DNA of 64,000 nt from assembly GCA_963664085.2 (NCBI GenBank), contig CAXXLO010000002.1, positions 2,170,001 through 2,234,000 on the forward strand. The letters are read 5' to 3'. A program made the position numbers and the translations under genes. Position 1 is the first letter of the stretch. Every line of letters starts with the position of its first letter. The stretch is from Bin5 sp022821545 (GTDB taxonomy: Bacteria; Chloroflexota; Anaerolineae; Caldilineales; Caldilineaceae). Of the stretch, positions 33,673 through 42,261 are shown one piece after another. Below the pieces are notes generated by a model. The model was not told the DNA's origin and did no database searches. It was given only the letters and a program-made list of their open reading frames with translations.

Positions 33673-36255
33673 ATGTCCAAGAAGCGATTTACTTTCCTGG
33701 CGGTCCTCCTGATCGCCGCCCTCCTCTTCGCTGCCTGCGGCGGCGGCGGTGATGCCGAAATGGCCGAAGAGCCGGCCGCGCCCGCACAAGAGGAGCAGGC
33801 CGCCGACGAGACTGAGGAAGTGGCGGCCGAAGAAAAGGAAGAGAAGGAAGAAGCGCCTGTGGCTGAGGAAGAAGAGGCCGCAGCCATGAGCGAACGCGCC
33901 GGCGCCTGGGTCGACGAAGTTATCGCCGTCGAAGAACCCTCCGCCGCCGCGGCCGTCACGCGCATGGATCTCGCAGAGATCGACGCCTACGCCTTCTCCA
34001 TCAGCGATGCCGAAGTCTACGCCACCGTCCAGGACATGGATAGCCTCACCTACTCCAACTCCTTCGGCGTATACGCAGAGCTGACCTTCAACCCCGCCGG
34101 CCCGGTTTTCGACGGCACCGGCAAACTCAACCCCTTCGCCGTGCCCCGCATCCGCGAGGCCATGAACTACCTCGTCGACCGCGATTTCATCTCCCAGGAA
34201 ATCTACGGCGGCCTCGCCTCACCGCGCTACATGGCCATCACCAACGCCTTCCCCGACTACGCCCGCCTGGTCGACATCGTGCGCCAGCTCGAGCTCGAGT
34301 ACGCGCACAACCCCGACAAGGCGGCCGGGATCATTAACGAGGAAATGGCGGCGTTGGGCGCCGAGATGGTCGACGGCGTCTGGAACTACGAGGACGAGCC
34401 CGTCGAGGTCATCTTCCTCATCCGCACCGAAGATGAGCGCAAGGAGATCGGCGACTACGTGGCCACCATGCTTGAAGACCTCGGCTTCAGCGTCGTCCGC
34501 GACTACAAGACCGCCTCCGAGGCCTCGCCCATCTGGATCGGCACCGACCCCAACGAGGGCCAGTTCCACATCTACACCGGCGGCTGGATCACAACCGCCA
34601 TCAGCCGCGATCAGGCCGGCAACTTCGACTTCTTCTACACCAACCGCGGGCTGCCCTTCCCACTGTGGCAGGCTTACACCCCGTCCGAAGAGTTCGACGC
34701 CATGTCTGAAAAACTGGACCTGCGCGACTTCACCACCATGGAAGAACGCCGCGAGCTCTTCGGCGACGTCCTCGCCCTCTCCATGCAGGACTCAGTGCGC
34801 GTCTGGCTCGTCAACCAGCTCGGCTTCACCGCCTACAGGGACGACGTATCCGTCTCCACCGACCTGGCCGGCGGCCTCAACGGCGCCCGCCTCTGGCCCT
34901 ATACCCTGCGCCGCGCCGGCGAAGAGGGCGGCACCCTCACAATCGCCATGCCCAGCATGTTGCCCGAACCCTGGAACCCCGTCGCCGGCACCAACTGGAT
35001 CTACGACACCATGCTGATCCGCGCCACCGCCGACGTCGGCTCCATGCCCGACCCCTTCACCGGTCTGCAGTGGCCACAGCGCATCGAAAGAGCCGAGGTT
35101 ACCGTCAAGGACGGCCTCCCCGTCGGCAGCACCCACGACTGGGTTGAACTGACCTTCGCCGAGCAGATCGACGTGCCCGAAGATGCCTGGCTCGACTGGG
35201 ACGCCGTTGAACAGCAGTTCATCACCGTCGGCGACCTCCATCCCGACGGCCTCACCGCCAACATCAAGAGCGTCGTCTACTATCCCGGCGATCTCTCCGA
35301 GCTGACCTGGCACGACGGCAGCCCGCTCAGCCTCGCCGACGTCGTGCTCAGCATGATCACGACCTTCGACCTCGCCAAGGAAGAGAGCGCCGTCTTCGAC
35401 GAGGCCCAGGTGCCGAGCCTCAACAACTTCCAGAGCCACTTCAGGGGCTACCGCATCGCGCAGACCAGCCCCCTCGTCATCGAGTACTACAGTGACCAGT
35501 ACACCCTCGACGCCGAGCTCAACGTGGCCAACTTCTTCCCCGGCACGCCCTGGCACACCATGGCCGTCGGCCTCCTGGCCGAAGCCGTCGGTGACCTCGC
35601 CTTCTCCTCCGACAAGGCCGACGCCAACGAAATCGAGTGGATGAGCTACATCGCCGGGCCCAGCATCGAGATCCTCGAAGGCCATCTCGAATCCGGCGCC
35701 GCCGACGGACACATCCCCTACGTGTCCACCCTCGGCGACTACATCAGCGCCGATGAAGCAGCCGCCCGCTGGGAAAACCTCAGCGCCTGGTACGCAGACA
35801 AAGGACACTTCTGGGTCGGCAACGGGCCCTTCTACCTCGAAGAGGCCTTCACCACCGAGAAGACCGTCCAGTTGATCCGCGTCGCTGACTTCCCCGACGC
35901 CTCCAGCAAGTGGGAAGGCTTCGACACGCCGATGATCGCCGAAGTCGCCGTCGACGGACCGGCCCGCGTCGCCTCCGGCGATGAGGTCACCTTCGAGGTG
36001 ATGATCGACTTTGGCGGCGACGCCTATGCCATCGACGACATCGACGAAGTCAAGTACCTCGTCTTTGACGCCCTCGGCGAGCTCGCCCTCACCGGCACCG
36101 CCGAAGCTGTCGAGGATGGTCTCTGGCAGATCACCCTCAGCGCCGAGGACACCGCCGGCCTCGAGTCCGGCGCCAATAAACTGGAGGTGGCCGTCGCGCC
36201 CCTGCGCGTCAGCATCCCCACCTTCTCGTCCCTGGAATTCGTAACCACGAACTGA
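33673..36255 (+). CDS. Large ABC substrate-binding lipoprotein with permuted lobe order
   Basis: An 860-residue lipoprotein (lipobox LFAAC, Cys22) with an unusually acidic linker at about residues 30-72. The family-5 SBP landmarks appear in reverse order. The hinge-helix motif VPRIREAMNYLVDRDFI is near residue 159, whereas the normally N-terminal GGTLTIAMPSMLPEPWNPV begins near 418 and LTWHDGSPLSLADV near 544. The protein thus reads C-terminal lobe, then N-terminal lobe, then an Ig-like beta domain (about 755-860, VDGPARVASGDEVTFEV). AAAGGAGA before the ATG supports the start. It is the second SBP of the operon and precedes its own permease pair. Confidence 0.85.
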   Translation: MSKKRFTFLAVLLIAALLFAACGGGGDAEMAEEPAAPAQEEQAADETEEVAAEEKEEKEEAPVAEEEEAAAMSERAGAWVDEVIAVEEPSAAAAVTRMDLAEIDAYAFSISDAEVYATVQDMDSLTYSNSFGVYAELTFNPAGPVFDGTGKLNPFAVPRIREAMNYLVDRDFISQEIYGGLASPRYMAITNAFPDYARLVDIVRQLELEYAHNPDKAAGIINEEMAALGAEMVDGVWNYEDEPVEVIFLIRTEDERKEIGDYVATMLEDLGFSVVRDYKTASEASPIWIGTDPNEGQFHIYTGGWITTAISRDQAGNFDFFYTNRGLPFPLWQAYTPSEEFDAMSEKLDLRDFTTMEERRELFGDVLALSMQDSVRVWLVNQLGFTAYRDDVSVSTDLAGGLNGARLWPYTLRRAGEEGGTLTIAMPSMLPEPWNPVAGTNWIYDTMLIRATADVGSMPDPFTGLQWPQRIERAEVTVKDGLPVGSTHDWVELTFAEQIDVPEDAWLDWDAVEQQFITVGDLHPDGLTANIKSVVYYPGDLSELTWHDGSPLSLADVVLSMITTFDLAKEESAVFDEAQVPSLNNFQSHFRGYRIAQTSPLVIEYYSDQYTLDAELNVANFFPGTPWHTMAVGLLAEAVGDLAFSSDKADANEIEWMSYIAGPSIEILEGHLESGAADGHIPYVSTLGDYISADEAAARWENLSAWYADKGHFWVGNGPFYLEEAFTTEKTVQLIRVADFPDASSKWEGFDTPMIAEVAVDGPARVASGDEVTFEVMIDFGGDAYAIDDIDEVKYLVFDALGELALTGTAEAVEDGLWQITLSAEDTAGLESGANKLEVAVAPLRVSIPTFSSLEFVTTN

Positions 36256-36273
36256 CGCCGAAGCAGTAAAACA

Positions 36274-36351
36274 GAGAGAGTGAAGAGCGAGGCACAATAA
36301 GCAAGGAGGGAGAGAGGGTTTCTCTCTCTCCTCACTCCTCTTCACTCTCTC
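36274..36351 (+). promoter_or_regulatory. Intercistronic hairpin between second SBP and permease
   Basis: GAGAGAGTGAAGAG (36274-36287) pairs with CTCTTCACTCTCTC (36338-36351), a perfect 14-bp stem. A second, imperfect purine/pyrimidine stem (GGGAGAGAG with CTCTCTCTC) is nested inside. It fills nearly the whole gap between SBP and permease. Confidence 0.75.
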
Positions 36352-36372
36352 CTGACTTTGAGAGGTTCCTCC

Positions 36373-37515
36373 ATGACCGATGCCGCTCTGCCCCTCCAAC
36401 CCGACGCCGCCGCCGTCGAAAGACCCAGGACACAAAGCACGTTCACCCGTGTCGTGCAGTACACCGGGCTGCGTATGATCGCCATGTTCTTTACCGTCCT
36501 CATCGGTGTCTATCTGACAATTATTATCGCCAATATGGGCGGCCACGTCGATAACATTCGCAGAGGCTATATCCGCGAGACAGTGGCGATCGCCACCGGG
36601 CAGAGTGACGAGTTCAGAAACATGACCGCCGAAGAGCGCCGCGAGCACGTCGACAAGCTCGTCGCTCTGCAGGAAAAACGCATGGGGCTGGACCAGCCCT
36701 TCCTCCTGCGCAGCTTCCGCTTCCTCTGGGGGGCCATGATCCTGGACCTGGGCTGGGCCGACAATATGTCCAGCGACAGCGGCTCGCGGCAGGTGCGCAA
36801 CATCATCCTGGAGCGCCTGCCGGCCACCTTGCTCCTCTTCTCCACCTCCTTCCTCATGCTCTTTTTCGTCGGCATCTTCGTCGCCCTCTATCTCTCTCGC
36901 AACTACGGCAGCCGGCTCGACCGGCTCATCATTGGACTGGCCCCCACCTCCGCCGCGCCCAGCTGGTTTTACGGCCTCTTCTTTATTCTGCTCTTTGCCG
37001 CCCTGCTGGGCTGGTTCCCATTCGGAGGGCTCGTCTCCGCGCCCCCGCCCGACACGATTACCGGCTACGCCCTCAGCGTCCTCAACCACATGGCGCTGCC
37101 GGTCATCGCTATCTTTTTCAGCGCCATCTTCCTCGGCATCTACGGCCAGCGTACCTTCTTTCTCATCTTTTCCAACGAAGACTACGTCGACATGGCCCGC
37201 GCCAAGGGCCTCTCCGACCGCGTCGTCGAGCGCCGCTACATCATGCGCCCGACCCTGCCCACCATCGTCACCGGCCTCGCGCTCTCAATCATCGGCCTCT
37301 GGTTCGGCTCAATCGTCCTCGAGACCATCTTCAACTGGCCGGGCCTGGGGCGGCTCTTCTATCTGGCCGCGAACATATTTGAAACGTCGGTAATCGTCGG
37401 CTCCACCGTCATCTACGCCTACCTGCTCGGCATCACCGTCTTCTTCCTCGATATCGTCTACGCCCTCTTGGACCCCCGCGTAAAAGTAGGCGGCAGTCCG
37501 GGAGGTCAAGTATGA
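36373..37515 (+). CDS. ABC transporter permease, DppB/OppB type (second pair)
   Basis: A 380-residue membrane protein. It carries a ~35-residue cytoplasmic N-terminus, then TGLRMIAMFFTVLIGVYLTI as first helix. A long periplasmic loop (about 60-145) is rich in charged residues. The EAA loop is in NEDYVDMARAKGLSDRVVER and the end is VYALLDPRVKVGG. It starts at the ATG at 36373, just after the hairpin. Its stop overlaps the next gene by 4 bases, so the pair is translationally coupled. Confidence 0.88.
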   Translation: MTDAALPLQPDAAAVERPRTQSTFTRVVQYTGLRMIAMFFTVLIGVYLTIIIANMGGHVDNIRRGYIRETVAIATGQSDEFRNMTAEERREHVDKLVALQEKRMGLDQPFLLRSFRFLWGAMILDLGWADNMSSDSGSRQVRNIILERLPATLLLFSTSFLMLFFVGIFVALYLSRNYGSRLDRLIIGLAPTSAAPSWFYGLFFILLFAALLGWFPFGGLVSAPPPDTITGYALSVLNHMALPVIAIFFSAIFLGIYGQRTFFLIFSNEDYVDMARAKGLSDRVVERRYIMRPTLPTIVTGLALSIIGLWFGSIVLETIFNWPGLGRLFYLAANIFETSVIVGSTVIYAYLLGITVFFLDIVYALLDPRVKVGGSPGGQV

Positions 37516-38873
37516 CAGCATTGCGCCGCACCCTAGCCGCTCTTTCCCAGTATCCCTCCGCCGTCGCCGGCCTGGCCATCATCGCCGCCATGGTCCTCTT
37601 TTCCATCTATGTCGTGATCGCCATCCCCTACAGTGAAGCGATAGACCTCTGGCGGGGCGGCGAGGGCGTCTGGCTCGAAAACCCGCGCACCGCCCAGCCC
37701 AGGTGGGTCAACCTCTTCCCCGGCGTCAACCTGCCCGAAACCATGGTTCTGGGCCCCGCTGATGCCTCCGCTGACGCCTCCGTTCAAAAGGAGCGCAAGG
37801 CAGTCTCAACAGAGATGACCGACGTCATCACCACCTTCACCTTCGACTACACCGCCGACGACTTTCCCCAGGAGATCTCCCTCTTCCTCACCTCCGAGCA
37901 CGAACGCAAACGCCCGCTCGTGTCGCTCACCTGGCTGACGCCCGACGGGCGCGAGATCCGCATCGCCGACGTCACCGTCGAGGGGCCCGTTACCGTCCGT
38001 TTCTCGCAGGAAGAAAAGCTTGAAAGACGTCTCGACGGCGTGAGGGCGGAAATCGGCCTCTTCGCCGACCCCGCCTCGGACCAGGACGACCCCAGGCCGC
38101 TCAAAGGCACGTACCGGCTCGTCGCCGCCGGGCTCGTCTTCGAGGATGACGCCGACGTCGACGCCCGCCTCGTCGTCTACGGCCAGGTCTACGGCCTCGC
38201 CGGCACCGATCACCTGCGCCGCGATCTCATGCTCGCCCTGATGTGGGGAATGCCCGTCGCCCTCGCCTTCGGCCTCCTGGCAGCCGTCGGGACCTCCGTA
38301 AGCACGTTCATCGTCGCCGCCATCGGCGTCTGGTTCGGCGGCATCGTTGACGCCGCCATCCAGCGCATTACCGAGGTCAACCTCATCCTGCCCGCCCTGC
38401 CCATCCTCATCATGGTCGGCCTCTTTTACTCGCGCAGCATCTGGGTGATGCTCGGTGTCATCATCGCCTTGAGCGTCTTCAGTTCAGGCATCAAGACCAG
38501 CCGCGCCGTCTTCCTCCAGATCAAGGAATCCCCCTACTTCGAGGCCGCCCGCGCCTACGGAGCCGGCAACTTCCGCATCATCTTCCTCTACCTCATCCCC
38601 CGCCTGATCCCCACCCTCGTGCCCGGCTTTGTCGTAGCCATCCCCTCCTTCGTCTTCCTCGAAGCGACGCTCGCCGTGCTCAACCTGGGCGACCCGCTGC
38701 TGCCCACCTGGGGCAAAGTGCTCAGCGACGCCCGCGTCAACGACGCCCTCTACCAGGGCAACTACTACTGGGTGCTCGAACCGGCCGCCCTCCTGCTCGT
38801 CTCCGGCCTCGGCTTTTCCATGGTCGGTTTCGCCCTCGACCGTGTCTTCAATCCCAGATTGCGAGATCTGTAA
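37512..38873 (+). CDS. ABC transporter permease, DppC type, with large extracytoplasmic insertion
   Basis: At 453 residues it is about 150 longer than ordinary DppC. After the first helix (residues ~15-37), a soluble region of about 190 residues is inserted; it looks beta-rich (FTFDYTADDFPQEISLFLTS, GPVTVRFSQEEKLERRLDG). Then comes the conserved AGTDHLRRDLMLALMWGM and five more helices. The EAA loop is in IKESPYFEAARAYGAGNFR. The ATG overlaps the upstream stop (ATGA). The inserted domain probably faces the outside and may dock the large SBP encoded two genes upstream; that is inference. Confidence 0.88.
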   Translation: MTALRRTLAALSQYPSAVAGLAIIAAMVLFSIYVVIAIPYSEAIDLWRGGEGVWLENPRTAQPRWVNLFPGVNLPETMVLGPADASADASVQKERKAVSTEMTDVITTFTFDYTADDFPQEISLFLTSEHERKRPLVSLTWLTPDGREIRIADVTVEGPVTVRFSQEEKLERRLDGVRAEIGLFADPASDQDDPRPLKGTYRLVAAGLVFEDDADVDARLVVYGQVYGLAGTDHLRRDLMLALMWGMPVALAFGLLAAVGTSVSTFIVAAIGVWFGGIVDAAIQRITEVNLILPALPILIMVGLFYSRSIWVMLGVIIALSVFSSGIKTSRAVFLQIKESPYFEAARAYGAGNFRIIFLYLIPRLIPTLVPGFVVAIPSFVFLEATLAVLNLGDPLLPTWGKVLSDARVNDALYQGNYYWVLEPAALLLVSGLGFSMVGFALDRVFNPRLRDL

Positions 38874-39853
38874 TGGCCTTTTCCGACCCGCCGGTACTCG
38901 AAATCGACGACCTGCGTCTCTATTTCCGCACGCAGCAGGGCGTCCTGCACGCCGTCGACGGCGTCAGCCTCAACCTGCGCCGCAACGAAGCCATGGTCAT
39001 CCTCGGCGAGTCCGGCTGCGGCAAGACCTCCCTTACCAGGGCGATACTGCGCCTGCTCCCCCGCAACGTCCACACCTATTCCGGCAGCGTCAAGCTCAAC
39101 GGACAGGAGGTCATGCAGCTGAGCGACGAAGAGTACCGCCAGCAGGTGCGCTGGGTGCAGATCTCGCTCGTGCCCCAGGCCGCCATGAACTCGCTCAACC
39201 CCGTCCTCAAAGTCGGTGACCAGGTAGCAGAACCCCTCCTCTCCCACTACGGCATCCACCGCGCCCGGGCCCTCGAACGCGTCGCCGACTCCTTTCAACA
39301 CGTCGGCGTCCCCGCCGACTTCATCAACCGCTACGCCTTCGAGCTCAGCGGCGGCATGCGCCAGCGCGTCGCCATCGCCATGGCCATGGTCACCGACCCG
39401 GACCTGATCATCCTCGACGAGCCGACCTCCGCGCTCGACGTCCTCACCCAGGCCAACATCATGAACGTCCTCAAGCGCGTCAAGCAGGAGACCTCCACCA
39501 GCTTCATCCTCATCACCCACGACATCGGCACCTCCAGCGAACTGGCCGACCGCGCCGCCGTCATGTACGCCGGACAGCTCGTCGAAGTCAACGACGCCGC
39601 GCGCTTCTTTGTCGAGCCGCTCCACCCCTACTCGCAGAAACTGATGTCCAGCGTTCCCAAGCTCCGCCAGACCGAGGAACCCGACTTCATCAGCGGTCAG
39701 CCCCCCAGCCTGCTCGACCTGTCCACGGGCTGCCGTTTCGCGCCCCGCTGCGACCACCGCTTCGAGCTTTGCGAAAACGACCCCGAACTGGTTCGCGCAG
39801 GCCGCCGCCAGCACGTAAAGTGCTGGCTCCATCAGAACGGAGACAACCGCTGA
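38873..39853 (+). CDS. Oligopeptide-type ABC transporter ATPase, OppD/DppD
   Basis: A 326-residue ATPase that overlaps the upstream permease stop by one base. Walker A is GESGCGKTS, the signature LSGGMRQRVAIAMAM, Walker B LIILDEPTSALD and the H-loop ILITHDIG. The C-terminal extension carries STGCRFAPRCDHRFELCE. As the operon has two SBPs and four permeases but just one OppD/OppF pair, this subunit probably energises both membrane complexes. Confidence 0.92.
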   Translation: MAFSDPPVLEIDDLRLYFRTQQGVLHAVDGVSLNLRRNEAMVILGESGCGKTSLTRAILRLLPRNVHTYSGSVKLNGQEVMQLSDEEYRQQVRWVQISLVPQAAMNSLNPVLKVGDQVAEPLLSHYGIHRARALERVADSFQHVGVPADFINRYAFELSGGMRQRVAIAMAMVTDPDLIILDEPTSALDVLTQANIMNVLKRVKQETSTSFILITHDIGTSSELADRAAVMYAGQLVEVNDAARFFVEPLHPYSQKLMSSVPKLRQTEEPDFISGQPPSLLDLSTGCRFAPRCDHRFELCENDPELVRAGRRQHVKCWLHQNGDNR

Positions 39854-40863
39854 TGCGCACAGCCGCCCCGGACGCGCCCCTCCTCTCCCTGCGTAACCTC
39901 CGCACCTGGTTCGAGCTCAGGCGCTGGGGCTTCGGACGCGCCGGCACCGTCCGCGCCGTCGACGACGTCAGCTTCGACCTCCACGCCGGCGAAGCCATCG
40001 CCATCGTCGGCGAAAGCGGCTGCGGCAAGTCCACCCTCATGAAGACGATCCTCGGCCTGCACATGCCCACCGCCGGCTCCGTCATCTTCGAAGGCCGCGA
40101 CCTCAGCACCCTCGACGCCAAGGAGATGCAGTGGTACCGCTCGCAGGTCGGCTACGTCCAGCAGGACCCCTTCGGCGCGCTGCCCCCCTTCATGGACATC
40201 CGCCGCATCCTCGGCGAACCCCTCAAAATCCACGGCAACATGAACGAGTCCGAACGCCGCCATCGCATCCGTGAGGTCATGGAGGAGGTCAGGCTCACCC
40301 CCGTCGACGACATCCTGCCGCGCTTTCCCCATATGCTCAGCGGCGGGCAGCAGCAGCGCGTCGTCATCGCCCGCGCCATGCTCCTGCACCCCCGCATGAT
40401 CGTCGCCGACGAGCCCGTCTCCATGCTCGACATGTCCGTGCGCGTCGAGGTTCTCCGCCTCCTGCAGGGGCTCCAGAAAACGCACAATCTCGCCGTCGTC
40501 TACATCACCCACGACCTCTCCACCGTGCGCTACTTCTCCGAACGCATCTTCGTCATGTACGCCGGCGAAATCGTCGAGCAGTCCCTCATGGACGACCTGC
40601 TCCGCAACCCTCTCCATCCCTACACCCGCGCCCTCCTGGCCGCCATCGCCGACCCCGACCCTGAAAACGCGCACGTCTTCCGCGACGTTCCCCCCGGCGA
40701 GCCGCCCAGCCTCGTGAATCCGCCCTCCGGCTGCCGCTTCCACCCCCGCTGCACCCATTTCATGGAAAATCTCTGCGAGCTGCAAACGCCGCTCGATTTC
40801 GAGCCGGAACCCCGGCACTTCTCCCGCTGCTTCCTCTATCAGGACGCGCCCGCCGACTCGTGA
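39853..40863 (+). CDS. Oligopeptide-type ABC transporter ATPase, OppF/DppF
   Basis: A 336-residue partner ATPase whose ATG overlaps the previous stop by one base (TGATG). Walker A is GESGCGKST, the signature LSGGQQQRVVIARAM, Walker B MIVADEPVSMLD and the H-loop YITHDLST. The C-terminal oligopeptide extension is present (SGCRFHPRCTHFMENLCE). Last gene of the long importer operon. Confidence 0.92.
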   Translation: MRTAAPDAPLLSLRNLRTWFELRRWGFGRAGTVRAVDDVSFDLHAGEAIAIVGESGCGKSTLMKTILGLHMPTAGSVIFEGRDLSTLDAKEMQWYRSQVGYVQQDPFGALPPFMDIRRILGEPLKIHGNMNESERRHRIREVMEEVRLTPVDDILPRFPHMLSGGQQQRVVIARAMLLHPRMIVADEPVSMLDMSVRVEVLRLLQGLQKTHNLAVVYITHDLSTVRYFSERIFVMYAGEIVEQSLMDDLLRNPLHPYTRALLAAIADPDPENAHVFRDVPPGEPPSLVNPPSGCRFHPRCTHFMENLCELQTPLDFEPEPRHFSRCFLYQDAPADS

Positions 40864-40908
40864 GCGCCAGCGCCTTATATCACTTATCATCCACCATCCG
40901 CCAAGCGT

Positions 40909-41106
40909 ATGCCCTCCTCGCCGCTCCACCTGATGCTCTACGGCTTCCTCCTGCTCCTGTGCGGCTTTCTCCTGGCCTTCGCCATGGTCCTCAAGCTCAT
41001 CGAAGCCGGTTTTCTGCTCAGCTTTCTCTCCTACTTCGCCTCTCTGGCCGGCCTGATTGTCGGCATGTTCGGCGCCGTCAGCTATGCGCGTTCCAGGCGC
41101 AAATAG
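40909..41106 (+). CDS. Small two-helix membrane protein
   Basis: A 65-residue protein with hydrophobic helices at about 6-29 and 34-58 and a basic tail (SYARSRRK), so both ends are probably cytoplasmic. No ribosome-binding site is evident. It lies 45 bp after the OppF-like gene and before the mreB promoter. Function unknown. Confidence 0.5.
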   Translation: MPSSPLHLMLYGFLLLLCGFLLAFAMVLKLIEAGFLLSFLSYFASLAGLIVGMFGAVSYARSRRK

Positions 41107-41147
41107 CGGCCGGTCGCGCAACGCGAACCGGAAATCCGCAGACTGAT

Positions 41148-41177
41148 TTGTCCTCCCCGAAAGATTGAAGCTATAAT
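41148..41177 (+). promoter_or_regulatory. Promoter of mreB
   Basis: TTGTCC (41148-41153) and TATAAT (41172-41177) with an 18-base spacer. The transcript would start near 41184, leaving a leader of about 25 bases that holds the duplicated start region. Confidence 0.65.
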
Positions 41178-41212
41178 AAAGGTCTATGGGCAAAAAATGG
41201 TAAAGGTCTATG
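41177..41212 (+). repeat. Duplicated ribosome-binding site and start codon before mreB, with 5-codon uORF
   Basis: TAAAGGTCTATG occurs at 41177-41188 and again, identically, at 41201-41212. The second copy supplies AAAGG and the mreB ATG. The first copy starts the mini-frame Met-Gly-Lys-Lys-Trp-stop (41186-41203), ending just upstream of the second copy's AAAGG. Confidence 0.85.
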
Positions 41213-42220
41213 TTTGAAAAACAGATTGGAATCGACCTCGGTACAGTCAACGTTCTGGTTCACGTGCGCGGGCGGGGGATCGTCCTGCATGAACCGTCCG
41301 TCGTGGCCATTCGCCGCGAGGCCAACAAGATGGTGCTCATCGGCCACGAGGCCTACGACACCCTCGGACGCACCCCGGAGAGCATCGAAGTCGTCCGCCC
41401 CATGCGCGACGGCGTCATCGCCGATTTCGTCGTCACCGAGGCCATGCTGCGCAAATTTATCCAGGATATCGTCGGCCGCTTCCCCCTCTTCAAGCCGAGG
41501 GTAATGATCAGCACCCCGCGCGGCGTCACCTCCGTCGAGGAGCGCGCCGTCCACGACGCCGCCATGCAGGCCGGCGCCGGCGCAGCCTATCTCATCCCCG
41601 AACCGCTCGCCGCCGCCTACGGCGCCGGTCTCCCCATCGGCACCCCTACCGGCAACATGGTCGTCGATATGGGCGGCGGCACCACCGAAGCCGCCATCGT
41701 CTCCATGTACGACATCGTCGTCTGGAGCAGCGTGCGCGTCGGCGGCAACCGTCTCGACGAGTCCATCGTCAGCTACATCCGCAAGAAATATAACCTCCAC
41801 GTCGGCGAGCAGACCGCCGAAGAGATCAAGATCGCCATCGGCTCCGCGCTGCCCACCGAAGAAGACCGCGCCATCGAAGTGCGCGGGCGCGACCAGATCA
41901 ACGGCCTCCCCAAGACCATCGAAATCACCAACAGCGAAGTGATCGACGCCATGCTCGAGCCCCTGCAGGCCATCGTCCGTACCGTGCGCGCCACCCTCGA
42001 AAAAGCGCCGCCCGAGCTCGCCGCCGACATCATCGACCGCGGCATGGTCATCACCGGCGGCGGCGCACAGCTCCGCCTCATCGCCTCACTCTTTACCCAT
42101 GAGACCGGCGTCCCCGCCTACGTCGCCGAAAACCCGATGGCCTGCGTCGCCCTCGGCGCCGGCCGCGCCCTCGCAAACTACGAAATCATGCGCCGCAGCC
42201 TGCCCATGCTCTACTCATAA
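41210..42220 (+). CDS. mreB: Rod shape-determining protein MreB
   Basis: Bacterial actin homologue of 336 residues that organises lateral cell-wall synthesis under the membrane. Nucleotide-binding blocks are IGIDLGTVNVLVHVRGRG (phosphate 1), VVDMGGGTTEAAIVS (phosphate 2) and GMVITGGGAQL (adenosine). The phosphate 1 loop has VNV where many MreBs have ANT. There is no mreC/mreD next to it, so it might be a stand-alone or MreB-like paralogue (Mbl). It suggests a rod or filament shape. Expression could be tuned by the duplicated start region upstream. Confidence 0.92.
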   Translation: MFEKQIGIDLGTVNVLVHVRGRGIVLHEPSVVAIRREANKMVLIGHEAYDTLGRTPESIEVVRPMRDGVIADFVVTEAMLRKFIQDIVGRFPLFKPRVMISTPRGVTSVEERAVHDAAMQAGAGAAYLIPEPLAAAYGAGLPIGTPTGNMVVDMGGGTTEAAIVSMYDIVVWSSVRVGGNRLDESIVSYIRKKYNLHVGEQTAEEIKIAIGSALPTEEDRAIEVRGRDQINGLPKTIEITNSEVIDAMLEPLQAIVRTVRATLEKAPPELAADIIDRGMVITGGGAQLRLIASLFTHETGVPAYVAENPMACVALGAGRALANYEIMRRSLPMLYS

Positions 42221-42261
42221 CCCGCCCGCGCCTCCACCGGCGCCCGCACCCACCCAACAGA

